Notes under the pieces: generated by a model
What the model saw: the letters and a program-made list of their open reading frames with translations, nothing else
Databases searched by the model: none
What the model was told of the DNA's origin: nothing
In this document: positions 14,314-22,216 of the stretch, piece after piece
How the letters are laid out: every line of letters begins with the position of its first letter
Position numbering within the stretch: position 1 is the stretch's first letter
Assembly (NCBI GenBank): GCA_045649855.1
Contig: JAZRQN010000120.1
Location: 1-34,873 of the forward strand
Length of the DNA: 34,873 nt
Reading direction: 5' to 3'
From: URNF01 sp045649855
GTDB lineage: Bacteria > Bacillota > Clostridia > Oscillospirales > Acutalibacteraceae
Program-made: the position numbers and the translations under genes

Positions 14314-17300
14314 ATGAGCGACGTTCATGTAAAAAAACATAAACAGGTCATCCCGACCTATGTTCCGAAAAAAGCAAACGATCTGCCGATGTTCTTTGAG
14401 AACAAACCCTATCAGGGTGCTTCGGGCAGATTGTATCCCATTCCGTATTCCGACGGTATCACCGACGAGAAAAAGGACGTGGAATACGATGTGTTCACCA
14501 TTGAAAACGAATATATCAAAACGCAGGTACTCCCCGAAATCGGCGGTAAAATCCTGCGCGGTTACGATAAGGTCGGCAGCCACGATTTTATCTACTATAA
14601 CGAGGTGATCAAACCCGCGCTTGTCGGTCTTGCGGGTGCGTGGATCTCGGGCGGCATTGAGTTCAACTGGCCGCAGCATCATCGTCCCACGACCTATATG
14701 CCGCTCGAAGCGGTCATTGAGGAAAATGAGGACGGCGGTAAAACTGTGTGGACGGGTGAGGTCGAACCTTTTAACCGTATGAAAGGTATGGCAGGTATCA
14801 CCCTCGATAAAGGCAGAAGCTACATCAAGGCGAAAATCCGCGTGTGCAATCGTACTGCATTGCCGCAAATCTTTATGTGGTGGGCAAATCTCGCCGTTCC
14901 GGTCAACGATGACTATCGCACGGTATTTCCGCCCGATTGCGAATGGGTCAACGACCACGACCGCCGTGCTGTTTTGGAATGGCCGATTGCAAAAGGTGTA
15001 TACAAAACCGCGCGTCCCTATGACTTTGGCGAGGGGACAGATCTGTCCCATTACAGCGCTGTCAAAGTGCCGTCCTCTTACCTGATTTCGCAGGGGCAGA
15101 CCGATATGGACTTTATTGCAGGCTATGACGTGGGTATCAACAAAGGTATCGCCACCGTTGCCAATCATCATATTTCTCCCGGCAAGAAAATGTGGCATTG
15201 GGGCATTGGTGATTTCGGCGATATGTGGTGTAATAACCTCACCGACGAAAACGGCCCGTACATCGAGTTGATGACAGGCGTATACACCGATAATCAACCC
15301 GACTTCACCTGGATCGCACCGTATGAAAGCCGTGAGTTCGAGCAGTATTGGTATCCGATCCGCGATATCGGTGAAGTGAAAAACGCCACCATCGATGCCG
15401 CTGTGAATCTGGCAAAACGCGCAGACGGTCTGTTTTTCGGTTTCAACGTAACGGGTGCGTTTAAGAATGCCACCGTTCGCGTGGCTGCCAAAGACCGTGT
15501 GCTGTTCACCGATACGTGCGATATGACTCCCGATGTTTCATATATGCAGACCATCGATATGGGAGATGTGAAGTTCAATGATATCACCGTTTCTCTGACC
15601 GATGAAAACGGTAAAACGCTGGTGTCGTATACGCCGTATGTGCGCGGACAGAAGAAACCGATCGATCCGCGTATGCCTGTCAAGCGCCCTGCGGAAATCG
15701 AAACCGTGGAAGAACTGTACATCAACGGCTATCATTTGGAACAGTATAAACAACACAACTATCGTCCGCAGGACTATTATATAGAGGGTATCCGCCGTGA
15801 TGCAGGCGATATCCGTTGCAACACTTCAATGGCGCGCTTGTCCCTCAAAAACGGCGAGTTCGAGAAATGCGCGGAATTCTGCGACATTGCCATCAAACGT
15901 CTGACCTCCCGCAATGAACATCCCACCGATACTGAGGCATTTTATCTGAAAGGTCTCGCGCTGGCCTATCTTGGCGATTATAAAAATGCGTATGACATTC
16001 TGTATAAAGCGGCTTGGAACTATACCCACAGAAGTGCGGCGATGTTTGAACTCGCTTGTCTGGATTGTATCAACCGCGACTATGCTGTGGCTTTGCTGAA
16101 ACTGGATGAGTCCATCGGTCTCAACTATGGACACACCAAAGCGCAGAACCTGAAAACCGCTATTCTGCGCAAACTGGATATGGCAGCGGCAGAACAGTCG
16201 GCGGCGGTGAATGCGAAAGACGATCTGCTTGATCTGTTTGCGATGGTGGAGTATTCTCACTTTGCGGATAACGCAGACCTGATTGCACAGTTTGCGCAAA
16301 AAGCGGAGAATATCCTCGATGTCGCGTGCGATTATATGAAAGCAGGATTGTACGAGGACGCGCTCTATGTCCTGGATATGTACAAAGGCGCATATCCGCT
16401 GGTGGAATATTACAAAGGCTTCTGCAATGAGAAACTGGGCAATGACGGCACCGCTTTTGTGAAAGCGGCAGAAGCAATGGATACCGGCTATTGCTTCCCG
16501 TCTCGTCTGGAAGATATTGCTGTTCTGGAATTTGCGATTGCGGCGGAGCAAACGGCAGGCAATGCTTGCTACTACCTCGGTTCTCTGTATTATGACCGTT
16601 TCCGCTATCAGGAAGCGGCAGATATGTGGGAGATGAGCGTTGCACGCATCGAAACCCAGGGCAAGAGCTGGCGCAATCTGGCACTCTATTATTTCGATAA
16701 AGCAGGGGATGCCGAAAAGGCGAAGCACTGCCTCGAACAAGCGCTCAAATATAAGCACGATCCTCGTCTGCTGCTCGAATACGAACAGTTGCTCAAAAAT
16801 ATGAACTACACCCCCGAACAGCGTTTGGCGGTGTATGAACAGTATCCCGATCTGCTCGCAGAACGTGATGATTGTTACCTGGATAAGCTAACCCTTATAT
16901 CCCAGACGGGTGATTTTGCCAAAGCCATTGAAATGGCGCGCGTAAAACGCTTTCATATTTATGAAGGCGGCGAAGGCAAACTCACCAAACAGCACGCCTG
17001 GATGCATACGTTGTACGGCAAGCAGCTGGCTGACGAGGGGAAAGCGGAAGAAGCCGAAAAGATTTTTATGGATGGCGTGAATATGCCTAAATCCTACGGC
17101 GAAGCTAAAACTTTCTTCAACCAGGAAGCGCATATTTTCTATTACCTCGGTTCTTTGTACGAGAAAGAGGATAAGACCGCCAAGGCAGTGGAGGCTTTTG
17201 AAACGGCGGCGATTTATAAGGCGGCGGTGTCCGAGATTTCCTTGTTCCGTGCGTTGGCGCTCAAAAAACTCGGCAGGGAAGCAGAGGCGCAAAAGGTATT

Positions 17301-17556
17301 GGATGAAATGCTGTCTGTGGCCGAAAACTTTATTATTAACAAAGATCTGCGCACCTATTACGGTGTGGGTTCGCCGTCTCCGATGCCGTTTGAATATGAC
17401 ATCGAGAAAAACAATCTCACCGACGGTAATATCCTCAAAGCGTTTGCGTTGCTCGGTAAGGATGAAGTGGCACAAGCGACTGCGGCGATCAATGAGGCAA
17501 GAGCGTTGAATCCTTATGATTTCCGTATCTTTGTGTTTGATACCATCGCGAAATAA
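14314..17556 (+). CDS. DUF5107 domain protein with C-terminal TPR array (1080 aa)
   Basis: There is no signal peptide or membrane segment, so it is probably cytoplasmic. The N-terminal part (about residues 25-330) is a DUF5107 domain, seen as 'YDVFTIENEYIKTQVLPEIGGKILRGYDK', 'GGIEFNWPQHHRPTTYMPL' and 'MKMWHWG'-like segments. The fold is related to aldose-mutarotase/galactose-mutarotase-like beta-sandwiches that bind sugars. After a connecting beta region, residues ~490-1070 are helical repeats of TPR type, such as 'AFYLKGLALAYLGDYKNAYDILYKAA' and 'ACYYLGSLYYDRFRYQEAADMWEMSV'. AAAGGAG at 14299-14305 sets the ATG. The enzymatic role of the family is not established to my knowledge. A sugar-related role is inferred from the fold and the LacI-like divergent regulator. 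Confidence 0.88.
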   Translation: MSDVHVKKHKQVIPTYVPKKANDLPMFFENKPYQGASGRLYPIPYSDGITDEKKDVEYDVFTIENEYIKTQVLPEIGGKILRGYDKVGSHDFIYYNEVIKPALVGLAGAWISGGIEFNWPQHHRPTTYMPLEAVIEENEDGGKTVWTGEVEPFNRMKGMAGITLDKGRSYIKAKIRVCNRTALPQIFMWWANLAVPVNDDYRTVFPPDCEWVNDHDRRAVLEWPIAKGVYKTARPYDFGEGTDLSHYSAVKVPSSYLISQGQTDMDFIAGYDVGINKGIATVANHHISPGKKMWHWGIGDFGDMWCNNLTDENGPYIELMTGVYTDNQPDFTWIAPYESREFEQYWYPIRDIGEVKNATIDAAVNLAKRADGLFFGFNVTGAFKNATVRVAAKDRVLFTDTCDMTPDVSYMQTIDMGDVKFNDITVSLTDENGKTLVSYTPYVRGQKKPIDPRMPVKRPAEIETVEELYINGYHLEQYKQHNYRPQDYYIEGIRRDAGDIRCNTSMARLSLKNGEFEKCAEFCDIAIKRLTSRNEHPTDTEAFYLKGLALAYLGDYKNAYDILYKAAWNYTHRSAAMFELACLDCINRDYAVALLKLDESIGLNYGHTKAQNLKTAILRKLDMAAAEQSAAVNAKDDLLDLFAMVEYSHFADNADLIAQFAQKAENILDVACDYMKAGLYEDALYVLDMYKGAYPLVEYYKGFCNEKLGNDGTAFVKAAEAMDTGYCFPSRLEDIAVLEFAIAAEQTAGNACYYLGSLYYDRFRYQEAADMWEMSVARIETQGKSWRNLALYYFDKAGDAEKAKHCLEQALKYKHDPRLLLEYEQLLKNMNYTPEQRLAVYEQYPDLLAERDDCYLDKLTLISQTGDFAKAIEMARVKRFHIYEGGEGKLTKQHAWMHTLYGKQLADEGKAEEAEKIFMDGVNMPKSYGEAKTFFNQEAHIFYYLGSLYEKEDKTAKAVEAFETAAIYKAAVSEISLFRALALKKLGREAEAQKVLDEMLSVAENFIINKDLRTYYGVGSPSPMPFEYDIEKNNLTDGNILKAFALLGKDEVAQATAAINEARALNPYDFRIFVFDTIAK

Positions 17557-17590
17557 AAAGCAAAAAATGTAAAAAAACACTTGCTTTTTA
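17554..17590 (+). terminator. Weak A+T-rich hairpin after the DUF5107 gene
   Basis: TAAAAAGCAA (17554-17563) and TTGCTTTTTA (17581-17590) are perfectly complementary over ten bases with a 17-nt loop. The 5' arm includes the stop codon, and the 3' arm includes the -35 of the rplS promoter. It would be a weak terminator at best. Confidence 0.4.
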
Positions 17591-17609
17591 CAGAAATGTA
17601 TGGTAATAT
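17581..17609 (+). promoter_or_regulatory. Sigma-A-type promoter for rplS
   Basis: TTGCTT (17581-17586) and TAATAT (17604-17609) are separated by 17 bases. A second -10-like TATACT at 17607-17612 is shifted by three bases. Transcription would start near 17616, giving a leader of about 130 bases. Confidence 0.7.
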
Positions 17610-17623
17610 ACTACGAGTGTTTT

Positions 17624-17740
17624 GGTATCCGCAGGATATTTCGGTATTTTGTGGGGTTTAATGCCAGCGTAAGCACGACATTAAAGCGGATAGTCCTCTA
17701 CTGCCAAACGGCGGCAAGAATGTCTGAAAATTTTAGGAGG
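17624..17740 (+). ncRNA. Structured 5' leader of rplS (candidate L19 autoregulatory leader)
   Basis: TATCCGC (17626-17632) pairs with GCGGATA (17686-17692). TTTAATG (17657-17663) pairs with CATTAAA (17679-17685), directly adjacent on the 3' side, so the two helices can stack. A 24-nt bulge lies on the 5' side, and the inner loop holds a small GC-GTAA-GC element. A third hairpin, TGCC...GGCA, follows at about 17702-17715 before the AGGAGG. Firmicutes rplS genes are known to have an L19 leader. I cannot confirm that this matches that RNA family. Confidence 0.6.
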
Positions 17741-17748
17741 ATCAGAAC

Positions 17749-18093
17749 ATGGATGCATTGAAACTGATTGCCGGCGAAAGCATGAAAGCGGAGCTGCCGG
17801 CGTTTGAGATCGGCGACACTGTCAGAGTCGATGTCAAAATCCGCGAAGGCGAGCGCGAAAGAATTCAGGCGTTCGAAGGTACCGTTATTGCGAAGAAGGG
17901 CAGCGGTGTGTCCGCTACTTTCACCGTCCGCCGTGTTTCCTACGGTGTTGGCGTGGAGAGAGTGTTCCCCATGCATTCCCCGAACGTGGCTGCCGTGAAG
18001 GTTGTCCGTCGTGGTAAGGTTCGCAGAAGCAAGCTGTACTACCTGCGTGATCGCGTTGGTAAGGCTGCGAAGGTCAAGGAATTGATCAAATAA
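17749..18093 (+). CDS. rplS: 50S ribosomal protein L19
   Basis: L19 lies at the 30S-50S interface. The 114-residue protein has the family pattern 'PAFEIGDTVRVDVKIREGERERIQAFEGTVIAKKG', then 'TFTVRRVSYGVGVERVFPMHSPNV' and 'RRGKVRRSKLYYLRDRVGKAAKVKE'. TTAGGAGGA precedes the ATG. In other Firmicutes rimM-trmD comes before rplS. Here the DUF5107 module sits immediately upstream instead, while the downstream signal peptidase-rbgA-rnhB order is conserved. Confidence 0.98.
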   Translation: MDALKLIAGESMKAELPAFEIGDTVRVDVKIREGERERIQAFEGTVIAKKGSGVSATFTVRRVSYGVGVERVFPMHSPNVAAVKVVRRGKVRRSKLYYLRDRVGKAAKVKELIK

Positions 18094-18114
18094 TCAAAAA
18101 CGGTAAAGTTTTTG

Positions 18115-18145
18115 CAAAAAAAGGGACGATTTCGTCCCTTTTTTT
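18115..18145 (+). terminator. Intrinsic terminator after rplS
   Basis: GGGACG (18123-18128) and CGTCCC (18133-18138) pair around ATTT, with flanking A runs and seven T (18139-18145) extending the stem and forming the tail. Confidence 0.85.
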
Positions 18146-18166
18146 CTTTTTTTATTCAAAAATTCC

Positions 18167-18195
18167 TTTATTTATTTTAAATAATGTGTTATAGT
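18167..18195 (+). promoter_or_regulatory. Possible promoter for the signal peptidase operon
   Basis: TATAGT (18190-18195) is a fair -10. TTTATT (18167-18172), 17 bases upstream, is a poor -35. The region is very A+T rich, so the exact site is uncertain, but a promoter is expected here after the rplS terminator. Confidence 0.4.
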
Positions 18196-18226
18196 AATAT
18201 GGATTATATGAAAAGGAGGAAACAGT

Positions 18227-18790
18227 ATGTCTGCTCGCCATGTAAAATCGACCGATGAGATACAGGAAAAGATGCCTTTTTCTGCCGTGTTATATGAATA
18301 CGCAGAGGCGGCATTGTATGCAATGGTGTTGCTGGTATTGCTGTTCACCTTTTTGTTCCGTGTGTCCGGTGTGGAGGGCGGTTCGATGGAACCCACCTTG
18401 CAAGAGGGAGAACGCTTACTGCTGAGTATGCATTTTTATGAACCCGATTACGACGATATCGTTGTGATCGACCGCTATACGCAAGAACCGATCATCAAAC
18501 GCGTCATTGCGCTGGAGGGTGATCGCATCCGCATTGACGAAGCAACCGGCGTGGTGTATCGTAACGATGTACCGCTGGACGAAGCGTACGTTACCGAGAT
18601 GACAGCGCCCAAAGATATTGTCGGCGAGGTAACGGTTCCTGCAGGACATATTTTCGTGATGGGCGATCATCGTTCGGTATCCAAGGATAGCCGCTCGCAA
18701 GAGATCGGCATGGTGGACGTGGAAGACGTGGTCGGCAAAGCGATTGTGCGTATTTGGCCGCTTGACAAATTCGGTATTGTAGATTTTTAA
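18227..18790 (+). CDS. lepB: Type I signal peptidase (first of tandem pair)
   Basis: This membrane-bound Ser-Lys protease removes signal peptides from secreted proteins. The 187-residue protein has one N-terminal membrane segment (residues ~28-47). The catalytic Ser53 is in GGSMEPTL, Lys91 is in 'IIKRVIALEGDRI', and the box E-like 'GHIFVMGDHRSVSKDSR' follows. All expected catalytic residues are present. AAGGAGG precedes the ATG. A second signal peptidase gene begins seven bases after its stop. Confidence 0.95.
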   Translation: MSARHVKSTDEIQEKMPFSAVLYEYAEAALYAMVLLVLLFTFLFRVSGVEGGSMEPTLQEGERLLLSMHFYEPDYDDIVVIDRYTQEPIIKRVIALEGDRIRIDEATGVVYRNDVPLDEAYVTEMTAPKDIVGEVTVPAGHIFVMGDHRSVSKDSRSQEIGMVDVEDVVGKAIVRIWPLDKFGIVDF

Positions 18791-18797
18791 GAAGGTT

Positions 18798-19373
18798 ATG
18801 ATGATGGAACAAGAACGTTCTTTGGAAGAAATGATAGCAGAACAGGAAGCCGCCGAACGTCGAACGTGGTATGATTGGGCGGAATCGGCGATTATCGCGT
18901 TGGTAATCGCGGCACTGGTTACAATGCTGGCGTTCCGTGTGGTCGGTGTCAGCGGTAATTCTATGCTGAGCACTTTGCAGCACGGGGATGGATTGCTGAT
19001 GGTCAGTGGGTTTTATGATGAACCCACGTACGGCGATATCGTGGTGGTAAAGCGCGATAATGCAGAACCGTTGATCAAGCGTGTCATCGCGTTACCGGGT
19101 GATGTCGTTGCAATTGATGCAGAAACAGAAACAGTGTATCTGAACGGTGAGAAACTGGATGAACCGTATATCACCGGTACTACGCCGACGTTATATGGCT
19201 TTACAGGACCGTATACCGTGCCTGCGGATTCGGTATTTGTATTGGGCGATAATCGCAAAGACTCGCACGACAGCCGCGATTTGGGCGGCATTGGCGCCGT
19301 GCATGAAGATGATATCATGGGGAAAGCCGTTTTTCGTGTGTGGCCGCCTGCTACGTTTGGTAAAATCGGCTGA
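18798..19373 (+). CDS. lepB: Type I signal peptidase (second of tandem pair)
   Basis: The 191-residue protein has one membrane segment (residues ~30-50), the Ser55 motif 'VSGNSMLSTLQHGD', Lys94 in 'LIKRVIALPGDVV' and 'SVFVLGDNRKDSHDSR'. The catalytic pair is intact, but the usual SMxPT sequence reads SMLST, losing the conserved proline. It is a diverged duplicate of the preceding gene and may have different substrate preference (inference). Three ATGs occur in a row (18798, 18801, 18804), and AGAAGG fits the last two best by spacing. Confidence 0.94.
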   Translation: MMMEQERSLEEMIAEQEAAERRTWYDWAESAIIALVIAALVTMLAFRVVGVSGNSMLSTLQHGDGLLMVSGFYDEPTYGDIVVVKRDNAEPLIKRVIALPGDVVAIDAETETVYLNGEKLDEPYITGTTPTLYGFTGPYTVPADSVFVLGDNRKDSHDSRDLGGIGAVHEDDIMGKAVFRVWPPATFGKIG

Positions 19374-19402
19374 CAACGTCAATTTTGAAAGGGGTGAGGG
19401 AT

Positions 19403-20278
19403 ATGGAACAAAAAGCACAGATTCAATGGTTTCCCGGACACATGGCGAAAACCAGACGCAAGATCAGCGAAAGTCTTAAGTTGGTGGACGTGGTAACCGA
19501 GGTGATCGATGCCCGTATCCCGATCAGCAGTCGCAATCCTGAGTTGGATAGTTTGACTGCATCCAAACCGCGCTTGATTGTGCTGAATAAAGCAGATATG
19601 GCAGATCCTGCCGCGACTAAGCGGTGGATGGCGTATTTCCACTCCAAAGGATTTGCGACCATGACCGCCGATTGCAAAACAGGAGCAGGTATGCAAAAAT
19701 ACGTACCGCTTTTGCGTGAGTTGCTGAAAGATAAACTTGCCGCTAAGGTGGAAAAAGGTATCAAAAATCCGCTGGTCCGTTCTATGGTGGTGGGTATCCC
19801 GAACGTGGGTAAATCCTCATTTATTAACCGCTTGACCGCAGGTGGCAAAGCAAAGGTGGAAGACCGCCCCGGTGTAACCCGTAACAACCAGTGGTTCACG
19901 GTGGACGGCGGCGTGCAACTGCTGGATACGCCCGGTGTGTTGTGGCCGAAATTCGAAGATGTTGAAGTGGCGCGTCATCTGGCGTTTACGGGCGCTATCA
20001 AAGATCAGATTTTAGATATTGAAGAAATGGCGTGCTTGTTGCTGGATACCTTGCGTAAAGGATATCCGAATTTGTTGTTGGAACGCTATAAACTGAAAGA
20101 AGAGAACCTGAACGAAGAACCTTGGGATCTGTTGCAATCGGTCGGCAGAAAACGTGGTATGCTGGTGCGCGGCGGCGAGGTGGATACCGAACGTGCCGCC
20201 ATTATGTTGCTGGATGAATACCGTTCTGCCAAGATCGGTGTGCTGACCCTCGAATTTCCGGAGGATGTTTCAGTATGA
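19403..20278 (+). CDS. rbgA: Ribosome biogenesis GTPase RbgA (YlqF)
   Basis: RbgA is a circularly permuted GTPase needed for late 50S assembly. The 291 residues begin 'IQWFPGHMAKTRRKI', the family signature. NKAD (G4) precedes the P-loop GIPNVGKSS, followed by 'RPGVTRNNQW' and DTPG. The C-terminal RNA-binding helical part follows. AGGGGTGA supports the ATG at 19403 over an upstream in-frame TTG. The end overlaps rnhB by four bases, the conserved Firmicutes arrangement. Confidence 0.96.
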   Translation: MEQKAQIQWFPGHMAKTRRKISESLKLVDVVTEVIDARIPISSRNPELDSLTASKPRLIVLNKADMADPAATKRWMAYFHSKGFATMTADCKTGAGMQKYVPLLRELLKDKLAAKVEKGIKNPLVRSMVVGIPNVGKSSFINRLTAGGKAKVEDRPGVTRNNQWFTVDGGVQLLDTPGVLWPKFEDVEVARHLAFTGAIKDQILDIEEMACLLLDTLRKGYPNLLLERYKLKEENLNEEPWDLLQSVGRKRGMLVRGGEVDTERAAIMLLDEYRSAKIGVLTLEFPEDVSV

Positions 20279-20892
20279 CGAATTATGAGTTTGATGCCGC
20301 ATACCGCAACACGGCGGCTGGGTTGTTCTGCGGTGTGGATGAAGCGGGCAGAGGCCCTTTGGCTGGTCCTGTGTATGCCGCGGCTGTCATTTTGCCGGAA
20401 TCTCCCGTGATTGAAGGCTTAAACGATTCCAAAAAGCTGACCGAGAAAAAGCGCGAAGCGTTGTTTCCCGTGATTTGTGAGACCGCTGTTGCTTGGGCGG
20501 TTGCCACCGCTTCGGTGGAGGAGATTGATGAACGTAACATTTTGCAAGCAACGTTTCTGGCAATGACCAGAGCGGTGGAAGCGCTCAAAACGCAACCTGC
20601 TTTTGCTCTGATTGACGGCAATCGGTCTCCGAAAGGATTACATATCCCTTGTCAGACGGTTATCAAGGGCGATGCTTTATCGGCATCTATTGCCGCTGCG
20701 TCCATCCTGGCGAAAGTCAGCCGAGATCGTTATTTGCTGGAACTGGACGAGCAGTATCCGCAATATGGCTTTAAACAGCATAAAGGATACGGCACCAAGG
20801 CACATTATGAGGCGTTGCGTGAACATGGCCCGTCTCCCGTACATCGGATGACCTTTTTGCGCAGTTTCTTTGAAAAACAGGGAGAAGGCTGA
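20275..20892 (+). CDS. rnhB: Ribonuclease HII
   Basis: RNase HII cuts RNA in RNA-DNA hybrids and starts removal of misinserted ribonucleotides. The 205-residue protein has DEAGRGPLAGPV with catalytic Asp22-Glu23, 'GLNDSKKLTEKKRE', 'LIDGN' with the third acid and 'ASILAKVSRDRY' with the fourth. The ATG overlaps the rbgA stop, and GGAGG is 6-7 bases upstream. Its TGA overlaps the yraN ATG by one base. Confidence 0.97.
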   Translation: MTNYEFDAAYRNTAAGLFCGVDEAGRGPLAGPVYAAAVILPESPVIEGLNDSKKLTEKKREALFPVICETAVAWAVATASVEEIDERNILQATFLAMTRAVEALKTQPAFALIDGNRSPKGLHIPCQTVIKGDALSASIAAASILAKVSRDRYLLELDEQYPQYGFKQHKGYGTKAHYEALREHGPSPVHRMTFLRSFFEKQGEG

Positions 20893-21284
20893 TGGCAGGC
20901 ATCTCGAAAGGTGCCGTCGGCGAGGTGCTGGCGGCGAGATATTTACGTCAAAAAGGATATACCATTCTGTCGGCCAATTATCGCACTCGCTTTGGCGAGA
21001 TTGACATAATTGCGGCGGATAAAAAATATATTGCCTTTGTGGAGGTGAAGCAGCGCGGCAGTGCTGCAATCTATACCCCCAAGGAGGCGGTTACTTCGGA
21101 AAAACAGCGAAAATTGCGTCGTACGGCGATGCTGTACTTGCAAACCCATCGGGAGATTGAATTGCAACCGCGTTTTGACGTCATTTCCATTGTGATGGCG
21201 GAGAGTGATGACCCGATGCAGATGCAAGAGTTGACGCATGATATTGCTGCTTTTGATGCCGAAGATATGTATGCGACTGTTTGA
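20892..21284 (+). CDS. yraN: YraN/UPF0102 family nuclease-fold protein
   Basis: The 130-residue protein begins 'KGAVGEVLAARYLRQKGYTILSANYRTRFGEIDIIAADKKYIAFVEVKQR'. This is the UPF0102 pattern, with a restriction-endonuclease-like active site (Glu near 11, D in GEIDII, ExK in VEVK). Members often follow rnhB. The cellular role is not settled, though DNA repair or processing is suspected. The C-terminus is acidic and longer than in many homologues. The ATG overlaps the rnhB stop, indicating translational coupling. Confidence 0.93.
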   Translation: MAGISKGAVGEVLAARYLRQKGYTILSANYRTRFGEIDIIAADKKYIAFVEVKQRGSAAIYTPKEAVTSEKQRKLRRTAMLYLQTHREIELQPRFDVISIVMAESDDPMQMQELTHDIAAFDAEDMYATV

Positions 21285-22191
21285 TCTGCATTGTGATACT
21301 CTGTATGGTTTGACCGAGCAGGACGGCGACATTTTGCAAAACGACGGACACGTGGATTGTGCGCGCGGATGTGCGTTTTCTCCGTGGTATCAGTGTTTTG
21401 CAATGTGGGTGCAGGACGGTATCGGTGAAACAGAGGCGACTGTCCAAATTAAGCGTATGCTGAAAACGGCATCGCGTTTTGAAAAACGGTATCCGACGTT
21501 GTTTCACGTTTTGCGAAACGGAAGTGAACTGTTTTCGACTCCACGCACACCGCTGACTGCGATTTTGACCATTGAAAACGGCGGCGTTGCGGCGGGTGGA
21601 GATGCTGTCCCTGTCGGATGGATCACGTCCGGCGTCAAAATGGTGTCGCTCACCTGGAACGGTGGCAACCGTTGGGCGGAAGGATGCGAAGGCGATTTCA
21701 AAAAAGGATTGACTGCGGCAGGGAAGCGGGCTGTGCGCACGATGGAAGCAAACGGCATTTTGCTGGATGCGGCACATCTGAATCGTCGCAGCTTTTGGGA
21801 TTTGTGTAAACTTTCCACCCGTCCGTTTATAGTCAGTCATACAGCGTCAGCGGCGGTACATCCGTCCGCTCGTGCTCTCAATGATATGCAATTTTTGCAG
21901 ATAAAACAAAGAGGCGGTATTGTAGGGTTAGACCTGTGTGCCGCACATTTGGGCGGTATCGGAACCGATCGGTTCATCGCACACTTGGAACACTTTTTAT
22001 CGCTGGGCGGTAAACAGACGGTGTCCCTTGGTTGTGATCTGGATGGGATCGACCTGCCGCCGCAATATAACGGTATGCGTATATTGGAAACTTTGTACGA
22101 CCGTTTATTACAACGTAATTACGCGGAAAGCCTGATCGATGACCTGTTTTACGACAATGCTTATCGGTTTATGAAACGGTATATCCGCTAA
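21271..22191 (+). CDS. Membrane dipeptidase (peptidase family M19)
   Basis: The 306-residue protein begins 'MRLFDLHCDTLYGL', where HxD provides two zinc ligands. Further M19 ligands are visible: Glu in 'ILTIENGG', His in 'LDAAHLN', His in 'IVSHTAS', and 'LGCDLDGID' near the C-terminus. The family cleaves dipeptides, including D-amino-acid-containing ones, with two zinc ions. I see no signal peptide, so it is probably cytoplasmic. The ATG at 21271 lies inside the end of yraN (14-base overlap) without a strong ribosome binding site, indicating coupling. Confidence 0.93.
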   Translation: MRLFDLHCDTLYGLTEQDGDILQNDGHVDCARGCAFSPWYQCFAMWVQDGIGETEATVQIKRMLKTASRFEKRYPTLFHVLRNGSELFSTPRTPLTAILTIENGGVAAGGDAVPVGWITSGVKMVSLTWNGGNRWAEGCEGDFKKGLTAAGKRAVRTMEANGILLDAAHLNRRSFWDLCKLSTRPFIVSHTASAAVHPSARALNDMQFLQIKQRGGIVGLDLCAAHLGGIGTDRFIAHLEHFLSLGGKQTVSLGCDLDGIDLPPQYNGMRILETLYDRLLQRNYAESLIDDLFYDNAYRFMKRYIR

Positions 22192-22216
22192 TATTCAATA
22201 CAAAGGATGATCAACT

